This document shows, one piece after another, positions 1-10,652 of a DNA stretch of 64,000 nt. This stretch comes from Lachnospiraceae bacterium (GTDB lineage: Bacteria; Bacillota; Clostridia; Lachnospirales; Lachnospiraceae): positions 248,001 through 312,000 of the forward strand of contig JAKSHY010000001.1 of NCBI GenBank assembly GCA_024399135.1, in the 5' to 3' direction. Numbering within the stretch: position 1 is the stretch's first letter; each line of letters opens with the position of its first letter. A program made the position numbers and the translations under genes. The notes under the pieces are model-generated. The model did not search any database. It was not told where the DNA came from and was given only the letters and a program-made list of their open reading frames with translations.

Positions 1-70
1 TACCATCTAATCTTTTAACAGTTAATGTTGATGGCATTTCCATTCTGACATTCTTACGTCTTTCTTCCAT
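1..70 (-). CDS. PilZ-like protein, N-terminal fragment (cut by window edge)
   Basis: Only the first 23 codons are in the window; the gene runs off the left edge. The start ATG is preceded by AGGGG about nine bases upstream, a good ribosome binding site. The fragment begins MEERRKNVRMEM and continues to TVKRLDG. An Arg-rich ERRxxxR opening followed by a short beta strand is how many c-di-GMP-binding PilZ proteins begin, and two other genes here (REC-GGDEF, EAL/HDOD-like) belong to c-di-GMP-type families. The PilZ reading is an inference from a very short fragment; the c-di-GMP-binding body of the domain is not visible. Confidence 0.5.
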   Translation of the reverse strand, partial: MEERRKNVRMEMPSTLTVKRLDG

Positions 71-175
71 AAATTATTACCCCTTAAACATTCTTAACTA
101 ACAATATAACCACTTCTAATCATGAATTAACATGAATATATTTTATCTAAATAGTTCTGTAATGTAAAGTTCATC

Positions 176-1825
176 CTATCTTCCTATATGTGAATTCATA
201 TAAGAATTTCTTCCACTTATATAATTCTTTAGATATACAACATTCTGTTCATATGTAGGAAGTGTATAGTATTTTTGATCAATTCCTCTCCATAATGCAT
301 CGTTCATTTTTCTTGATTTTCCAATTATCGAAACATAAGAAGAAACTTTTGACTGTTCCTTTAAAGCAGCAGGAGAACCATATTTTCTCTGAGCCTCCTT
401 AATTGCAGTCTTAAATTCAGGAAGATTCAAAAAATAACTCATCCAACCATCTGAATTAACAAAACCAGTTGTAGACTTATAATTATTAAGAGTAACTACT
501 CCAAATGATGAATCATAATCCCATGCAGGACCTGCCATCAATTTTCCATCAGATGGAAGATAAAAATATGTTGAACTAAAGAACGCATCAGGATTCTTAA
601 CAAGCTGCATGAATACGTAATATCTTGCAAGCGAATCCATATCAATATAATCCCATACACTAAGTCCAGTATTAGGATCAGTACCACCATTAATAGCACA
701 TGACATTGCCGAATCCATATAATTCTTTATATAAGAAATTTTCTCTTCAGAACATTCTTCCGGATTCTTTATAACGAATGGTGTACCTGTCACGTCAACG
801 AAATAGTTATCCTCCTGCGCATAGTATGCAATATCCATCTCAAGAAGATATCCATTTTTATCAATATTAACAAGTCCCTTACTAGCTTCTACTTTTTCGG
901 TAATAAGGTAAGAACCTAAGTACATTCCATCATAATAAAAATCTACCGGCTTATAATCTGGAGCTTCAATTCCCATAGCATGCGCCATATCAAATGCTGC
1001 AACATTTCTAGCAAGTGTAGCATCATATGCATTAGCAAGAAGTACCCATGTCTTACTTGCATTCTTAGGGTCCCCTGTCTGACATAAATCAAACGCATTA
1101 GGAAGTTTTATTTGGAAAGGCTTCTTAAATCCAGCCCATGTAGAATTTCCTCTACCTTTTATCTGACTCATAACTCCAGAATATACTACGCTGTTATCAG
1201 CATTTACTAAATCAAGTTTTCCAGAACCCTTATTTCCTTTTACAGACTCAACATAGAATAATCCTTTTTTAACTGGATCATCTGAAGTTACGAATAGAGA
1301 AGCAATATTAGCTGACTGCATAACAGTTAATACATATTCTTTATATGTACCATCAGTTAATGCTGCCTGGAGCTTAATAACGAAGCTTCCATCTGCACCC
1401 TTCTTCGAATAATAAGGAGTAATATCAAAAGGAGTATCTGGAGAAATAGGGATTAAATCATCTCCCTTTTCTATGAATAATACTGTTTCAGCCTTATATG
1501 AAAATACTAACGAATCAGTATTAGCATTCGCTGGAAGGAATAAATAATCTGCTCCTTTAACCGTCTGAACCTTAACTGAATCAACAGAACCGATTCCATT
1601 AACAATTAAAACCTCTAAACCAAGTTCATTAGGAATAGCACCTGGTGCAAGAATAACCGAAGGATCCTGAATCACAATTTCTTCTTCATTGGCTGCAACT
1701 TCTGTTTCACTAACTTCTGGTGTTTTAGTTTCGTTCTTTTTTTCTTTAGTCTTAGCAGAAAAAGCCAAAACACTCATTGATAATGACAAACACATTGTTA
1801 CTAAAATAATTAATACTCTCTTCAT
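176..1825 (-). CDS. Secreted CotH-kinase family protein
   Basis: About 549 aa, exported: it starts with a Lys-Arg, hydrophobic signal segment (roughly residues 1-22), then a charged low-complexity linker and a beta-rich N-terminal part. From about residue 190 it is a CotH-type atypical kinase domain, shown by KGRGNSTW (about residue 225) and AWDYDSSFG further on. CotH of Bacillus phosphorylates spore-coat proteins; secreted clostridial relatives are often linked to cellulosomes or cell surface proteins, so the substrate here is unknown. I start at the ATG at 1825 because the in-frame ATG at 1837 contains the GGTGGG ribosome site of the later one. It follows queA after 16 bases and is probably the last gene of that operon. 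Confidence 0.82.
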   Translation of the reverse strand: MKRVLIILVTMCLSLSMSVLAFSAKTKEKKNETKTPEVSETEVAANEEEIVIQDPSVILAPGAIPNELGLEVLIVNGIGSVDSVKVQTVKGADYLFLPANANTDSLVFSYKAETVLFIEKGDDLIPISPDTPFDITPYYSKKGADGSFVIKLQAALTDGTYKEYVLTVMQSANIASLFVTSDDPVKKGLFYVESVKGNKGSGKLDLVNADNSVVYSGVMSQIKGRGNSTWAGFKKPFQIKLPNAFDLCQTGDPKNASKTWVLLANAYDATLARNVAAFDMAHAMGIEAPDYKPVDFYYDGMYLGSYLITEKVEASKGLVNIDKNGYLLEMDIAYYAQEDNYFVDVTGTPFVIKNPEECSEEKISYIKNYMDSAMSCAINGGTDPNTGLSVWDYIDMDSLARYYVFMQLVKNPDAFFSSTYFYLPSDGKLMAGPAWDYDSSFGVVTLNNYKSTTGFVNSDGWMSYFLNLPEFKTAIKEAQRKYGSPAALKEQSKVSSYVSIIGKSRKMNDALWRGIDQKYYTLPTYEQNVVYLKNYISGRNSYMNSHIGR

Positions 1826-1841
1826 CTTTCCCACCATAACC

Positions 1842-2906
1842 TTACTTATTTATTTCATTCGTAAAAAAACATGCATCTCCGAATGAAAAGAATCTATATT
1901 TATTCTCAATCGCTACCTTATACGAATTAAGAACAATATCTCTGGATGCCAATGCCGAAACTAACATAACTAAAGTACTTTCTGGCAAATGAAAATTGGT
2001 AATTAAACAATCAAGAACCTTGAAGTCATATCCTGGATAAATAAATATATCTGTATCACCTGAACACTCTTCAAGCCTTCCACTATTACATAATTTGTAA
2101 GCTGACTCAACAGTTCTGCAACTCGTAGTTCCAACACAGATAACCCGGCCACCATTATCCTTGGTATCGTTAATTATTTGGGCAGCCTTAGAAGAAACAC
2201 TAAAATATTCAGAATGCATGTGATGCTCTAACACATTGTCAACCTTAACAGGCCTAAATGTACCAAGTCCTACATGAAGAGTCACATATGCAATATTAAC
2301 ACCTTTGTCCTCAATAGCTTTTAATAACTCATTAGTAAAATGAAGACCAGCAGTAGGTGCAGCGGCTGATCCATCGAATTTTGCATATACTGTCTGATAA
2401 CGGTTCTTATCTTCAAGCTTATGCGTTATATAAGGTGGAAGTGGCATCTCTCCTAAAGAATCAAGAACCTCTTCCCATATGCCATCAAATTCGAATTTGA
2501 CCTTTCTATTTCCTTCTTCAAGAAACTCGACAACTTCTGCTTTTAGTCGTCCATCACCGAACACTGCCCTGTCACCAACTCTCATCTTCTTTCCTGGTTT
2601 AACAAGACATTCCCATTCTGTATCCGATAATCTTTTTAATAATAATATTTCAACAGAAGCTCCGGTATTTTCCCTAACACCTAAAAGTCTTGCAGGAAGC
2701 ACTTTTGTGTTATTAAGGACTAGGCAGTCGCCTTTATTTAAATAATCAATAATATTCCTAAAGACCTCATGCTTTAATTCACCTGTATTTTTGTCAACAA
2801 GTAATAACTTGGATGAAGCTCTGTCAAGTAATGGATCCTGAGCTATTAATTCCGGAGGCAAATCAAAGTAATAATCTTTAGTTCTTAATCCTAATTCCTG
2901 TGTCAT
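1842..2906 (-). CDS. queA: tRNA preQ1(34) S-adenosylmethionine ribosyltransferase-isomerase
   Basis: About 354 aa, the usual QueA length. QueA transfers the ribosyl part of SAM to preQ1 in the tRNA anticodon to make epoxyqueuosine. Family signatures are visible: [10 protein letters not shown] near the N terminus, [21 protein letters not shown] and [10 protein letters not shown]. Two starts are possible: ATG at 2921, inside the last codons of the aminopeptidase gene, and ATG at 2906, one base after that gene's stop. Neither has a clear ribosome site, so translation is probably coupled to the upstream gene. I prefer 2906 because it leaves a short N terminus like other QueA proteins. Confidence 0.93.
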   Translation of the reverse strand: MTQELGLRTKDYYFDLPPELIAQDPLLDRASSKLLLVDKNTGELKHEVFRNIIDYLNKGDCLVLNNTKVLPARLLGVRENTGASVEILLLKRLSDTEWECLVKPGKKMRVGDRAVFGDGRLKAEVVEFLEEGNRKVKFEFDGIWEEVLDSLGEMPLPPYITHKLEDKNRYQTVYAKFDGSAAAPTAGLHFTNELLKAIEDKGVNIAYVTLHVGLGTFRPVKVDNVLEHHMHSEYFSVSSKAAQIINDTKDNGGRVICVGTTSCRTVESAYKLCNSGRLEECSGDTDIFIYPGYDFKVLDCLITNFHLPESTLVMLVSALASRDIVLNSYKVAIENKYRFFSFGDACFFTNEINK

Positions 2907-2907
2907 T

Positions 2908-4317
2908 TTAAATTGATGCATTCTTTAAGAATGATACATATCCTCTGTATGTTTCGAAAATATCTGCCTTAGAGGTTGCTTCCCATGGAGCGTGCATATT
3001 AAGTACAGCGATTCCCGCATCAATAACATTCATTCCGTACAAAGCAAGAATATATGCTATGGTACCGCCACCACCTAAATCAACCTTACCAAGCTCAGAT
3101 GTCTGGAAATTAATTTTATCTTTTTCAAATATATTTCTGATATGAGCAATATATTCTGCATTAGCATCATTGGAGCCTGATTTTCCTCTGGAACCAGTGA
3201 ATTTATTAAACACCATTCCGTGTCCTAAGAATGCTGCATTCTTTTTTTCAAATGCAGATGCATACGAAGGATCAAAACCAGCACTTACATCAGATGATAA
3301 CATTGCAGAATTAACTAAACATTTTCTTAATGTAAGCTCTGAGTAATCTTCACATAAGCTGATTATTTCTGCTACTGTATTTTCGAAGAAATTGGATCTC
3401 ATACCTGTAGCACCAACAGAACCTATTTCCTCTTTGTCTACTAACAAGCAACATGAAGTTCTATCTACAGATTTAACATCTAAAATAGCCTTTAATGATG
3501 GGAAAGCGCACACTCTGTCATCTTGCCCATAAGCTAAAATCATTGATTTATCAAGTCCAGCTTCTTTTGCCTTTCCTGCTGGCACAACCTCTAATTCTGC
3601 AGAAAGAAAATCCTCTTCATTGACATCATACATCTTACTTAAAATGTCAAGAAAATTAGATTTAACCAAATCTTTCTTATTATCCTTAGCCTTGGAATCT
3701 GGCTTAATAATTAATGGTTTATTACCAACAATAATATCTAAAGCCTCACCTTCAACAACCTTGGATGCTTTCTTTTCTAACTGCTCCTGCGAAAGGTGAA
3801 TAAGTAAATCTGAAACGAAAAATACTGGATCATCATCTTCTTCGCCAATATTGACGATTACAGTACTTCCATCCTTCTTTACAATTACTCCATGCAAAGA
3901 AAGAGGAATCGTAACCCACTGATACTTCTTAATACCACCATAATAATGAGTATCAAGATAAGCAATTTCGCTATCTTCGTACAAAGGATTCTGCTTAACA
4001 TCAAGTCTTGGAGAATCAATATGTGCACCTAGGATATTCATTCCATCTTTTAATGGTTTCTTACCTATATGAAACATAGCAACTGATTTATTCATATTTA
4101 CAGAATAAACCTTATCTCCGGCCTTTAGCTTTTTATTAGAATCAACAATCTTTGATAATTCTACATAGCCTTGCTTTTCTATTAAATTAACAATAGTGTC
4201 TACACATTCCCTTTCGGTTTTTCCATTATCAAGAAAATCCATATACTCTTTTGCGAATGCATCAACCTTCTTTAATTGAGCATCAGTATATGTAGTCCAT
4301 GTATTCTTAGTTTCCAT
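2908..4317 (-). CDS. M18 family zinc aminopeptidase
   Basis: 469 aa, matching bacterial M18 (aspartyl aminopeptidase-like) enzymes, cytoplasmic with no signal peptide. The two-metal centre is recognisable: GAHIDSP (His99, Asp101), the KEEIGS segment with the Glu pair, and a C-terminal NMHAPWE histidine. The [15 protein letters not shown] segment is typical of the family. It trims acidic or hydrophobic N-terminal residues from peptides. It begins two bases after the pheT stop and runs into queA, so it is part of a pheS-pheT-M18-queA-cotH run. Exact substrate preference cannot be read from sequence. Confidence 0.9.
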   Translation of the reverse strand: METKNTWTTYTDAQLKKVDAFAKEYMDFLDNGKTERECVDTIVNLIEKQGYVELSKIVDSNKKLKAGDKVYSVNMNKSVAMFHIGKKPLKDGMNILGAHIDSPRLDVKQNPLYEDSEIAYLDTHYYGGIKKYQWVTIPLSLHGVIVKKDGSTVIVNIGEEDDDPVFFVSDLLIHLSQEQLEKKASKVVEGEALDIIVGNKPLIIKPDSKAKDNKKDLVKSNFLDILSKMYDVNEEDFLSAELEVVPAGKAKEAGLDKSMILAYGQDDRVCAFPSLKAILDVKSVDRTSCCLLVDKEEIGSVGATGMRSNFFENTVAEIISLCEDYSELTLRKCLVNSAMLSSDVSAGFDPSYASAFEKKNAAFLGHGMVFNKFTGSRGKSGSNDANAEYIAHIRNIFEKDKINFQTSELGKVDLGGGGTIAYILALYGMNVIDAGIAVLNMHAPWEATSKADIFETYRGYVSFLKNASI

Positions 4318-4319
4318 GA

Positions 4320-6677
4320 TTATACCTTCAATTCAACATTAATATCCTTAAGATTTAAAAGAGTCTTATCAATTACTTCCTGAACCTCTTCTGATGTAAG
4401 AGTACGCTCATCATTTTCGAAGTGGAATCTTATAGTAACTGACTTAACCTTACCATTATCATATACATCAATTACAGATACATCCTTAAGATTATTACGT
4501 CCCTTCTTCCAACATCTTTCAATTGTTTCGAATCTTAATCCTTCTGGAATAACCAAAGAAAGGTCATAATCAATTCCAGGGAATTTTGATGGTTCCTTAA
4601 AGTCTAATGCCTTTGGCTCAATCTTTAATAAATCATCCATATCAATTTCAATCATAACAATTGATGCATTCTTGGCAATTTTAGCTAAGTTCTTAGGATA
4701 CATTGTGTTAATAGTACCTATCTTCTCACCCTTAACTGAAATTGACGAAGTATTCTTTGGATGCATAAATGCATGTGTCATTTCAATCTTTTCGTATGTA
4801 GCCTTCTTATGCTTTAACTGGTCAACAATAGTATTAACTATTTCAACGCCTCTAAAGTAAAGTGTTTTTTCTGTTTCAGTCTTAGAATAAAGGACAATAC
4901 CAAGATGTCTTCTTTCGTTAGCAGTTCCATCCTCGTTAGTTCCTAATACTACACGACCAACTTCGAAAATACTAAAATCAGGCTTAACATTTTTATTCTT
5001 ATTAACGAATGGAAGAAGTGTCTGCATCATCGAATTTCTAAGAACACCAACATTCTCAGAAAAGCCTAATAATTTAACATTGTCTTCAACCTCTAATTCA
5101 ATAGCCTTAAGATCATCCTCATCCTGCCAGATTCTTGAATGAACTTCATTCATGGCATATGCTTTAACTAAAAGATCCTTAATCGCATTTTCTTCAATTC
5201 TAAGCTTAGATGTTTTAGCTGGTAATAATGGAGATAATGTAGTCTTAATTTCGAAGTTATCATAACCATAAATTCTGGTTATTTCCTCAACAATATCCGC
5301 CTTCATAGAAACATCTTTTGTAGCTCTCCAGGTAGGAACCTTTGAAACAAAATTTTCACCATCCATCTTGGTTTCAAAACCTAATGCTTCAAGAGTATTC
5401 TTTATTCTGTCTGCTGAAATATCAATTCCTGTATATCTGTCAATAAACTTTTTATCAAATTCAACGGAAAGCTCAGGATATTTCTTTGTATAAACATCTG
5501 TAATTAATGAAGCCACCTGTGCATCTTGATCTACATCGAATAAAAGCTTTAAGAATCTCTTAACAGCTAACATTGTCATTTCAGGATCAAGAGTCTTTTC
5601 ATATCTTGCAGAAGCATCTGTTCTTAATGCAAGTCTTGAAGCACTCTTTCTGATACTAACACCATCAAAATTAGCAGACTCTAAAACAAGTGAATTAGTA
5701 TCATCCTTTATTTCAGAATCAAGACCTCCCATAATACCAGCAACAGCAACAGGAGTATCTCCATCATGAATCATCAATGTATCAGTAGTAATATCTCTTT
5801 CAATTCCGTCTAATGTAGTGAACTTACAGTTCTCTTTTGGTGTATCAACTACAATCTTACCAATCTTGGTTCCGTCAAATGCATGCATAGGCTGACCAAG
5901 TTCAAGCATAAGATAGTTAGTCAAATCAGCTAAAAGATTAATTGCTCTGGTACCACAGTAATATAATCTGATTTTCATATAATCAAGACTCTGTGTCTTG
6001 GTGATATTCTCAACTCTTACTGAAGTATATCTATAACAAAGCTCATTATTTCTAATTTCAACATCTACAGTCTTGTCGCCTGTATATGGGTTTTCCATAA
6101 CTTCGAGTTCTTTAACCTTCTGACCTGTTAATGCAGCGAACTCTCTGGCCATTCCATAATGTCCCCAAAGATCAGGTCTATTAGTTAATGACTTATTATC
6201 TACTTCGAAAACTACATCATCGATTGGGAAAATCTCTTTAATATCTGTACCATTAGCATAAGATGGATCTAATTCCATAATGCCTTCATGGTTATCTGAA
6301 ATACCAATTTCTTTTTCAGAACAGCACATACCATTTGACTCAACACCACGAAGTTTAGCTGGCTTAATCTTAATATCTCCAACCTGTCCGCCAACCTTAG
6401 CAAATGCAGTCTTGATTCCTGCTCTTGCATTAGGAGCACCACATACTACATCATATATAGCGTCACCACCATCTACCTTTAATACATGTAAATGATCTGA
6501 ATCAGGGTGGTTTTCACATGAAATAATTTCACCAACTACAACATTAGAAACGTCCGAACCCTTGTAAAAAATATCCTCAACCTCAGCAGTAGAAAGGGTG
6601 AAACGCTTAATTAATTTTTCTAAATCTTCTCCATCAAGGTTAACGAAATCCTTGATCCAATTCATTGAAACTAACAT
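4320..6677 (-). CDS. pheT: Phenylalanine-tRNA ligase beta subunit
   Basis: 785 aa, slightly shorter than the typical 790-805. Order of domains: N-terminal tRNA-binding OB fold (around residues 40-150, with CENHPDSDHLHVLKVD), B3/B4 editing region (around 210-370), B5 (around 400-470) and a C-terminal ferredoxin-like anticodon-binding domain ending in the last 90 residues. AGGAGG lies nine bases before the ATG. It lies 15 bases downstream of pheS and forms the alpha2-beta2 enzyme with it, charging tRNA-Phe. No T-box leader is present directly upstream of pheS in the 42 bases available. Confidence 0.97.
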   Translation of the reverse strand: MLVSMNWIKDFVNLDGEDLEKLIKRFTLSTAEVEDIFYKGSDVSNVVVGEIISCENHPDSDHLHVLKVDGGDAIYDVVCGAPNARAGIKTAFAKVGGQVGDIKIKPAKLRGVESNGMCCSEKEIGISDNHEGIMELDPSYANGTDIKEIFPIDDVVFEVDNKSLTNRPDLWGHYGMAREFAALTGQKVKELEVMENPYTGDKTVDVEIRNNELCYRYTSVRVENITKTQSLDYMKIRLYYCGTRAINLLADLTNYLMLELGQPMHAFDGTKIGKIVVDTPKENCKFTTLDGIERDITTDTLMIHDGDTPVAVAGIMGGLDSEIKDDTNSLVLESANFDGVSIRKSASRLALRTDASARYEKTLDPEMTMLAVKRFLKLLFDVDQDAQVASLITDVYTKKYPELSVEFDKKFIDRYTGIDISADRIKNTLEALGFETKMDGENFVSKVPTWRATKDVSMKADIVEEITRIYGYDNFEIKTTLSPLLPAKTSKLRIEENAIKDLLVKAYAMNEVHSRIWQDEDDLKAIELEVEDNVKLLGFSENVGVLRNSMMQTLLPFVNKNKNVKPDFSIFEVGRVVLGTNEDGTANERRHLGIVLYSKTETEKTLYFRGVEIVNTIVDQLKHKKATYEKIEMTHAFMHPKNTSSISVKGEKIGTINTMYPKNLAKIAKNASIVMIEIDMDDLLKIEPKALDFKEPSKFPGIDYDLSLVIPEGLRFETIERCWKKGRNNLKDVSVIDVYDNGKVKSVTIRFHFENDERTLTSEEVQEVIDKTLLNLKDINVELKV

Positions 6678-6692
6678 TAATCCATCCTCCTA

Positions 6693-7757
6693 TTACTTAC
6701 TTGTGAACTGACTAAGGGCATTAATATCACCCTCATTAAATACACGAATATCTTTTACACCATATTTCATCATAGCTAATCTGGTAAGACCAAGGCCGAA
6801 AGCAAATCCTGTATATTCAAATGGATTCTCTTCTGTATTAATTCCACCATGCTTTAATACATTTGGATGAATCATTCCACAAGGACATAATTCAAGCCAT
6901 CCTGAATTCTTACATGATGGGCATCCATCACCACCACAGATTAAGCACTGAATATCTAACTCAAATCCAGGTTCCACGAATGGGAAGAAACCAGGACGTA
7001 ATCTTACAGTAACATCCTTTTCGAACACCTCAGATAACATTGTCTTCATGAAGTAAATAAGATTCGAAATAGATATATCTTTGTCAATCATGACACCTTC
7101 CATCTGGAAGAATGTATTTTCATGACAGGCATCAATAGCTTCGTTTCTAAAACATCTACCTGGGAATACGGCTCTTATTGGTCTTCCACTCTCTTTTAGC
7201 TTAGGGCCATACTTCTTCATAATATGATTCTGAGCTGCTGAAGTATGTGACTTCAAAAGCTGATTAGGTGTAGACAAGTAATATGTATCCTGCATATCTC
7301 TTGCTGGATGGAACTTAGGTATATTTAAAGCCTCAAAACAATGATAATCATCTACTATCTCATTATAATCTTCTACATCAAAGCCCATAGACTCAAATAT
7401 ATCCTCAAGTTCTCTTTGAATAAGAGTTATTGGATGATATGAACCAGTTGGACAAGCTGAAGGCATAGATTCATCATAGCTTTCAGTAGCATCTAAAAGA
7501 AGTTTCTCTGCCAAAGCAGCGATTTCAACCTTCTTCTCATCAAATTTAGACTGCACTTCCTGCTTAAACGCATTAATTAACTGTCCTGCTTCCTTTTTCT
7601 GATCATTAGGAATCTGACTTAATTCTTTCATCAAATCCTGAATAGCGCCCTTTTTAGACATAAAGGAAAGACGCAGTTCCTCAAGGCGTGAATCATCAGA
7701 AACTTCAGCCATTTGAGATTGAAACTTTTGTCTTAAGACTTCAATTTTTTCTTTCAT
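6693..7757 (-). CDS. pheS: Phenylalanine-tRNA ligase alpha subunit
   Basis: 354 aa, close to the usual 340-350. An N-terminal coiled-coil arm (roughly residues 1-85) is followed by the class II synthetase catalytic core. Motif 2 is seen in AVFPGRCFRNEAIDACHE and motif 3 in GFAFGLGLTRLAMMKYG. The core also has a short cysteine-rich segment (CLICGGDGCPSCKNSGW) suggestive of a zinc-binding insertion, which is not part of the minimal fold. GGAG sits seven bases upstream of the start. Only 42 bases separate it from the preceding brkB-like gene, so the two are probably co-transcribed. Confidence 0.97.
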   Translation of the reverse strand: MKEKIEVLRQKFQSQMAEVSDDSRLEELRLSFMSKKGAIQDLMKELSQIPNDQKKEAGQLINAFKQEVQSKFDEKKVEIAALAEKLLLDATESYDESMPSACPTGSYHPITLIQRELEDIFESMGFDVEDYNEIVDDYHCFEALNIPKFHPARDMQDTYYLSTPNQLLKSHTSAAQNHIMKKYGPKLKESGRPIRAVFPGRCFRNEAIDACHENTFFQMEGVMIDKDISISNLIYFMKTMLSEVFEKDVTVRLRPGFFPFVEPGFELDIQCLICGGDGCPSCKNSGWLELCPCGMIHPNVLKHGGINTEENPFEYTGFAFGLGLTRLAMMKYGVKDIRVFNEGDINALSQFTSK

Positions 7758-7799
7758 TTATATTCTCCAATCTATTAAAATCAAAATAAAATAACCCAA

Positions 7800-8651
7800 C
7801 TATTTATTTTCGATTAAACTATCATTATTGTCAATAGATTTTAACCTATTAGCCTCAAAATACTTATTAATAAATGCACCAATTAATACTATATAAAAGC
7901 AAAAATAAAACCACATAAGTGCAACAACTACTGTTGTAAGATTTCCATAAATAGAAAATCCGTTAAACTCTTCTATATATACTGAAAATCCCCAGGTTAT
8001 TAAATACCATGCAAGTGAAGATACCACTGCTCCCGGAAGCTGCATTTTAAGCTTTCTTTTCTTAGCTGGAAGATATGAATATACGAATAATAAAACAACT
8101 ACGAACAAAACAAAAATGAACAAAAATCTTAAATACATGAATAACGATACTATTCCACTAAGTTCCGGTGCCAAAGATACAATCTTTCTTCCAATCCCCT
8201 TACCGAATACAACTAAAAGCATTGAAAGGATGAAAAGCACCAGTAAAACTAATGTATAAAAGGCTGCTAATATTCTAACTAAAAAATAGTTACGTTTATC
8301 ATCTAAATCAAAAACTCGGTTTAATCCCCTAATAAGTCCAAGAACTCCAACAGCTGCTGACCATAACGTTGCAAGTGCTGCAATAGGAAGCATGTGTGAA
8401 GATGAAACATATAAATTATCTATCATCCTCTCAATGCCTTCTGCCAAGCCAACTGGTGCTAAATCAGTCAGAATTCTAATAATATCTGCCTCGTTAAAAT
8501 TAAGATATGGCATAAATGAACACAAAAACATAAATGCCGGAAACATGGAAACGAAAAAGAAAAAAGCGATTGATGCTGATAATGCAGTAACATCGTGCTT
8601 TTGTAAATCCTTTGAAATTTTAATAATGTAATCTATTATTTTCTTCATCAT
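7800..8651 (-). CDS. YihY/virulence factor BrkB family membrane protein
   Basis: 283 aa with about six predicted membrane segments and a polar, Asn/Asp-rich C-terminal tail. The N-terminal region (DVTALSASIAFFFFVSMFPA) and WSAAVGVLGLIRGLNRVF are characteristic of the YihY/BrkB family (once wrongly called RNase BN). The molecular function of this family is not settled; envelope or transport roles have been proposed. No ribosome site is obvious before the tandem ATG ATG start. It begins only 24 bases after the 6S RNA terminator, so transcription probably comes by read-through of that terminator or from an unseen promoter. Confidence 0.88.
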   Translation of the reverse strand: MMKKIIDYIIKISKDLQKHDVTALSASIAFFFFVSMFPAFMFLCSFMPYLNFNEADIIRILTDLAPVGLAEGIERMIDNLYVSSSHMLPIAALATLWSAAVGVLGLIRGLNRVFDLDDKRNYFLVRILAAFYTLVLLVLFILSMLLVVFGKGIGRKIVSLAPELSGIVSLFMYLRFLFIFVLFVVVLLFVYSYLPAKKRKLKMQLPGAVVSSLAWYLITWGFSVYIEEFNGFSIYGNLTTVVVALMWFYFCFYIVLIGAFINKYFEANRLKSIDNNDSLIENK

Positions 8652-8675
8652 ATTTTAATCTAATTAAACAATATA

Positions 8676-8696
8676 AAAAGCGACATTCTCTGTCGC
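8676..8696 (-). terminator. Intrinsic terminator after 6S RNA
   Basis: Read on the minus strand, GCGACA and TGTCGC form a six-base-pair stem around a GAGAA loop, followed directly by TTTTT. It marks the 3' end of the 6S-like transcript. Confidence 0.75.
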
Positions 8697-8697
8697 T

Positions 8698-8857
8698 CAA
8701 AACCCCAAAACATGCAGTCTTGCCTTTTGACTCCTAGCAATGCTAGGTGGGTTACCGCAAATACACTGTTGTCTTCCACTGCATATAGCCTTTCGGCAGG
8801 AGGCCTGACAGTTGTGTAATAATATAGGAATCCCGTTTAAAGTAAATGTAGGTTCAA
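8698..8857 (-). ncRNA. ssrS: 6S RNA (SsrS-like)
   Basis: A non-coding stretch of about 160 bases with strong internal pairing and no ORF on either strand. On the minus strand it begins around GAACCTACAT, carries GGGATTCCTA, an AGGCCTCC...GAAAGGC hairpin, then GCGGTAACCCACCTAGC with a GCTAGG partner, and ends in ATGTTTTGGGG just before a terminator. These blocks match my memory of clostridial 6S RNAs. 6S RNA mimics an open promoter and sequesters the housekeeping RNA polymerase. The 5' end is uncertain: a TATAAT at about 8893-8898 would put it some 30 bases further upstream. A covariance-model search (Rfam RF00013) would decide. Confidence 0.68.
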
Positions 8858-8898
8858 AAATAACAAGAGCCGACACGTTTCGGTTGAATTAATTATAA

Positions 8899-8930
8899 CA
8901 AAACGCCCCCGAACTGTAAAGTTCAGGGGC
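8899..8930 (-). terminator. Intrinsic terminator of pckA
   Basis: Minus-strand hairpin with a ten-pair GC-rich stem (GCCCCTGAAC with GTTCGGGGGC) and a six-base loop, followed by GTTTTG. It lies 27 bases after the pckA stop codon and separates pckA from the 6S RNA gene. Confidence 0.85.
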
Positions 8931-8957
8931 ATCATAATTGTTAATTATAATATCAAA

Positions 8958-10571
8958 TTATAACTGAGGACCAGCAGCAACTAATGCCTTACCAGCATCA
9001 TTTGTTGTGTACTTCTCGAAGTTCTTAATGAATCTTCCAGCAAGATCCTTTGCCTTTGTCTCCCATTCAGAAGCATCAGCGTATGTATCTCTAGGATCAA
9101 GAATCTTAGGATCAACACCAGGAAGCTCTGTAGGAACTTCAAAGTCAAACATAGGAATCTTCTTTGTAGGAGCTGTCTTGATATCACCATTTAAGATAGC
9201 ATCGATAATTCCACGAGTATCCTTAATTGTGATTCTCTTTCCTGTTCCATTCCATCCTGTGTTAACTAAGTAAGCCTTAGCGCCATTAGCGTTCATCTTC
9301 TTTACAAGCTCCTCACCGTACTTAGTAGGATGAAGCTCTAAGAATGCCTGACCGAAACATGCTGAGAATGTAGGTGTAGGCTCTGTAATACCTCTCTCTG
9401 TACCAGCAAGCTTTGCTGTGAATCCAGATAAGAAGTAGTACTGAGTCTGTTCTGCTGTAAGAATAGATACTGGAGGAAGTACTCCGAAAGCATCTGCTGA
9501 TAAGAAAATTACGTTATCAGCTGCAGGGCCAGAAGAAACCTTGTTAACTTCAGCTGCGATATTGTTAATATGTGAAATAGGATAAGAAACACGAGTATTC
9601 TCTGTTACGCTCTTATCATCAAAGTCAATCTTACCATCAGCAGCAACAGTAACGTTCTCTAAAAGAGCGTTTCTCTTGATTGCGTTGTAGATATCTGGCT
9701 CAGACTCCTTATCAAGTCCGATAACCTTAGCATAACATCCACCTTCGAAGTTGAATACACCGTTGTCATCCCAACCGTGCTCATCATCACCGATAAGACG
9801 TCTCTTAGGATCTGTAGAAAGTGTTGTCTTACCTGTTCCTGAAAGACCGAAGAAGATTGCTGTGTGCTTTCCGTCCATATCACAGTTAGCTGAACAGTGC
9901 ATTGAAGCAATTCCCTTAAGTGGTAAGAAGTAGTTCATCATAGAGAACATACCCTTCTTCATTTCTCCGCCGTACCATGTATTTAAGATAACCTGCTCTT
10001 TGCTTGTGATGTTGAATGCTACACATGTCTCAGAGTTAAGTCCTAACTCAGCGAAGTTATCAACCTTAGCCTTAGAAGCGTTATATACGATGAAATCTGG
10101 CTCGAAAGAAGCTAATTCTTCATCTGTTGGAACGATGAACATGTTCTTAACAAAGTGAGCCTGCCAAGCAACCTCAACGATGAAACGAACTGCCATTCTT
10201 GTATCTGCATTAGCACCACAGAAAGCATCTACTACGAAAAGTCTCTTGTTTGAAAGCTCTTTCTTAGCTAAATCCTTTACTGCAGCCCATGTCTCTTCTG
10301 ACATTGGGTGGTTATCATTCTTGTAACCTTCTGTTGTCCACCAAACTGTATCCTTTGAGTTCTCGTCCATAACGATGTACTTATCTTTAGGAGAACGTCC
10401 TGTGAATACACCAGTCATAACGTTAACTGTGTCAAGTTCTGTGTTCTGGCCTACTTCATAACCCTCAAGACCATCCTTTGTTTCCTCATCGAATAAAAGC
10501 TCGTATGAAGGATTGTAAACGATCTCGGTTGTTCCAGTAATACCATACTTGGTTAAATCGATTTTACTCAT
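8958..10571 (-). CDS. pckA: Phosphoenolpyruvate carboxykinase (ATP)
   Basis: 537 aa, the standard size of ATP-type PEPCK. It interconverts oxaloacetate + ATP and PEP + CO2 + ADP; in rumen and gut anaerobes it often runs in the carboxylating, ATP-forming direction. The P-loop [13 protein letters not shown], the metal and ATP site GDDEHGW, the [10 protein letters not shown] substrate segment and the C-terminal [11 protein letters not shown] are all present. GGAGAGG precedes the ATG. It has its own near-consensus promoter overlapping the end of the citrate synthase gene and its own strong terminator, so it is a single-gene unit even though it follows citrate synthase closely. Confidence 0.98.
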   Translation of the reverse strand: MSKIDLTKYGITGTTEIVYNPSYELLFDEETKDGLEGYEVGQNTELDTVNVMTGVFTGRSPKDKYIVMDENSKDTVWWTTEGYKNDNHPMSEETWAAVKDLAKKELSNKRLFVVDAFCGANADTRMAVRFIVEVAWQAHFVKNMFIVPTDEELASFEPDFIVYNASKAKVDNFAELGLNSETCVAFNITSKEQVILNTWYGGEMKKGMFSMMNYFLPLKGIASMHCSANCDMDGKHTAIFFGLSGTGKTTLSTDPKRRLIGDDEHGWDDNGVFNFEGGCYAKVIGLDKESEPDIYNAIKRNALLENVTVAADGKIDFDDKSVTENTRVSYPISHINNIAAEVNKVSSGPAADNVIFLSADAFGVLPPVSILTAEQTQYYFLSGFTAKLAGTERGITEPTPTFSACFGQAFLELHPTKYGEELVKKMNANGAKAYLVNTGWNGTGKRITIKDTRGIIDAILNGDIKTAPTKKIPMFDFEVPTELPGVDPKILDPRDTYADASEWETKAKDLAGRFIKNFEKYTTNDAGKALVAAGPQL

Positions 10572-10652
10572 TTTCTTACCTCTCCTTTGTATTATTTACT
10601 GAAAATAATTTTTCAGAATTGTTTACTAAAGTACGCCTTGCGCACCGTGTTT

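Noticed and set aside
7758-7799. T-box leader for pheST.
   Set aside because: Only 42 bases are available and no specifier hairpin or TGGNACCGCG-type box is present.
8851-8880. GGTTCAAA on the plus strand as a tRNA T-loop.
   Set aside because: No acceptor, D or anticodon arms can be formed around it; the region fits a minus-strand 6S RNA.
8981-10000. Alternative ORFs on both strands inside pckA.
   Set aside because: pckA is full length with all motifs; the others lack ribosome sites and have shadow-like composition.
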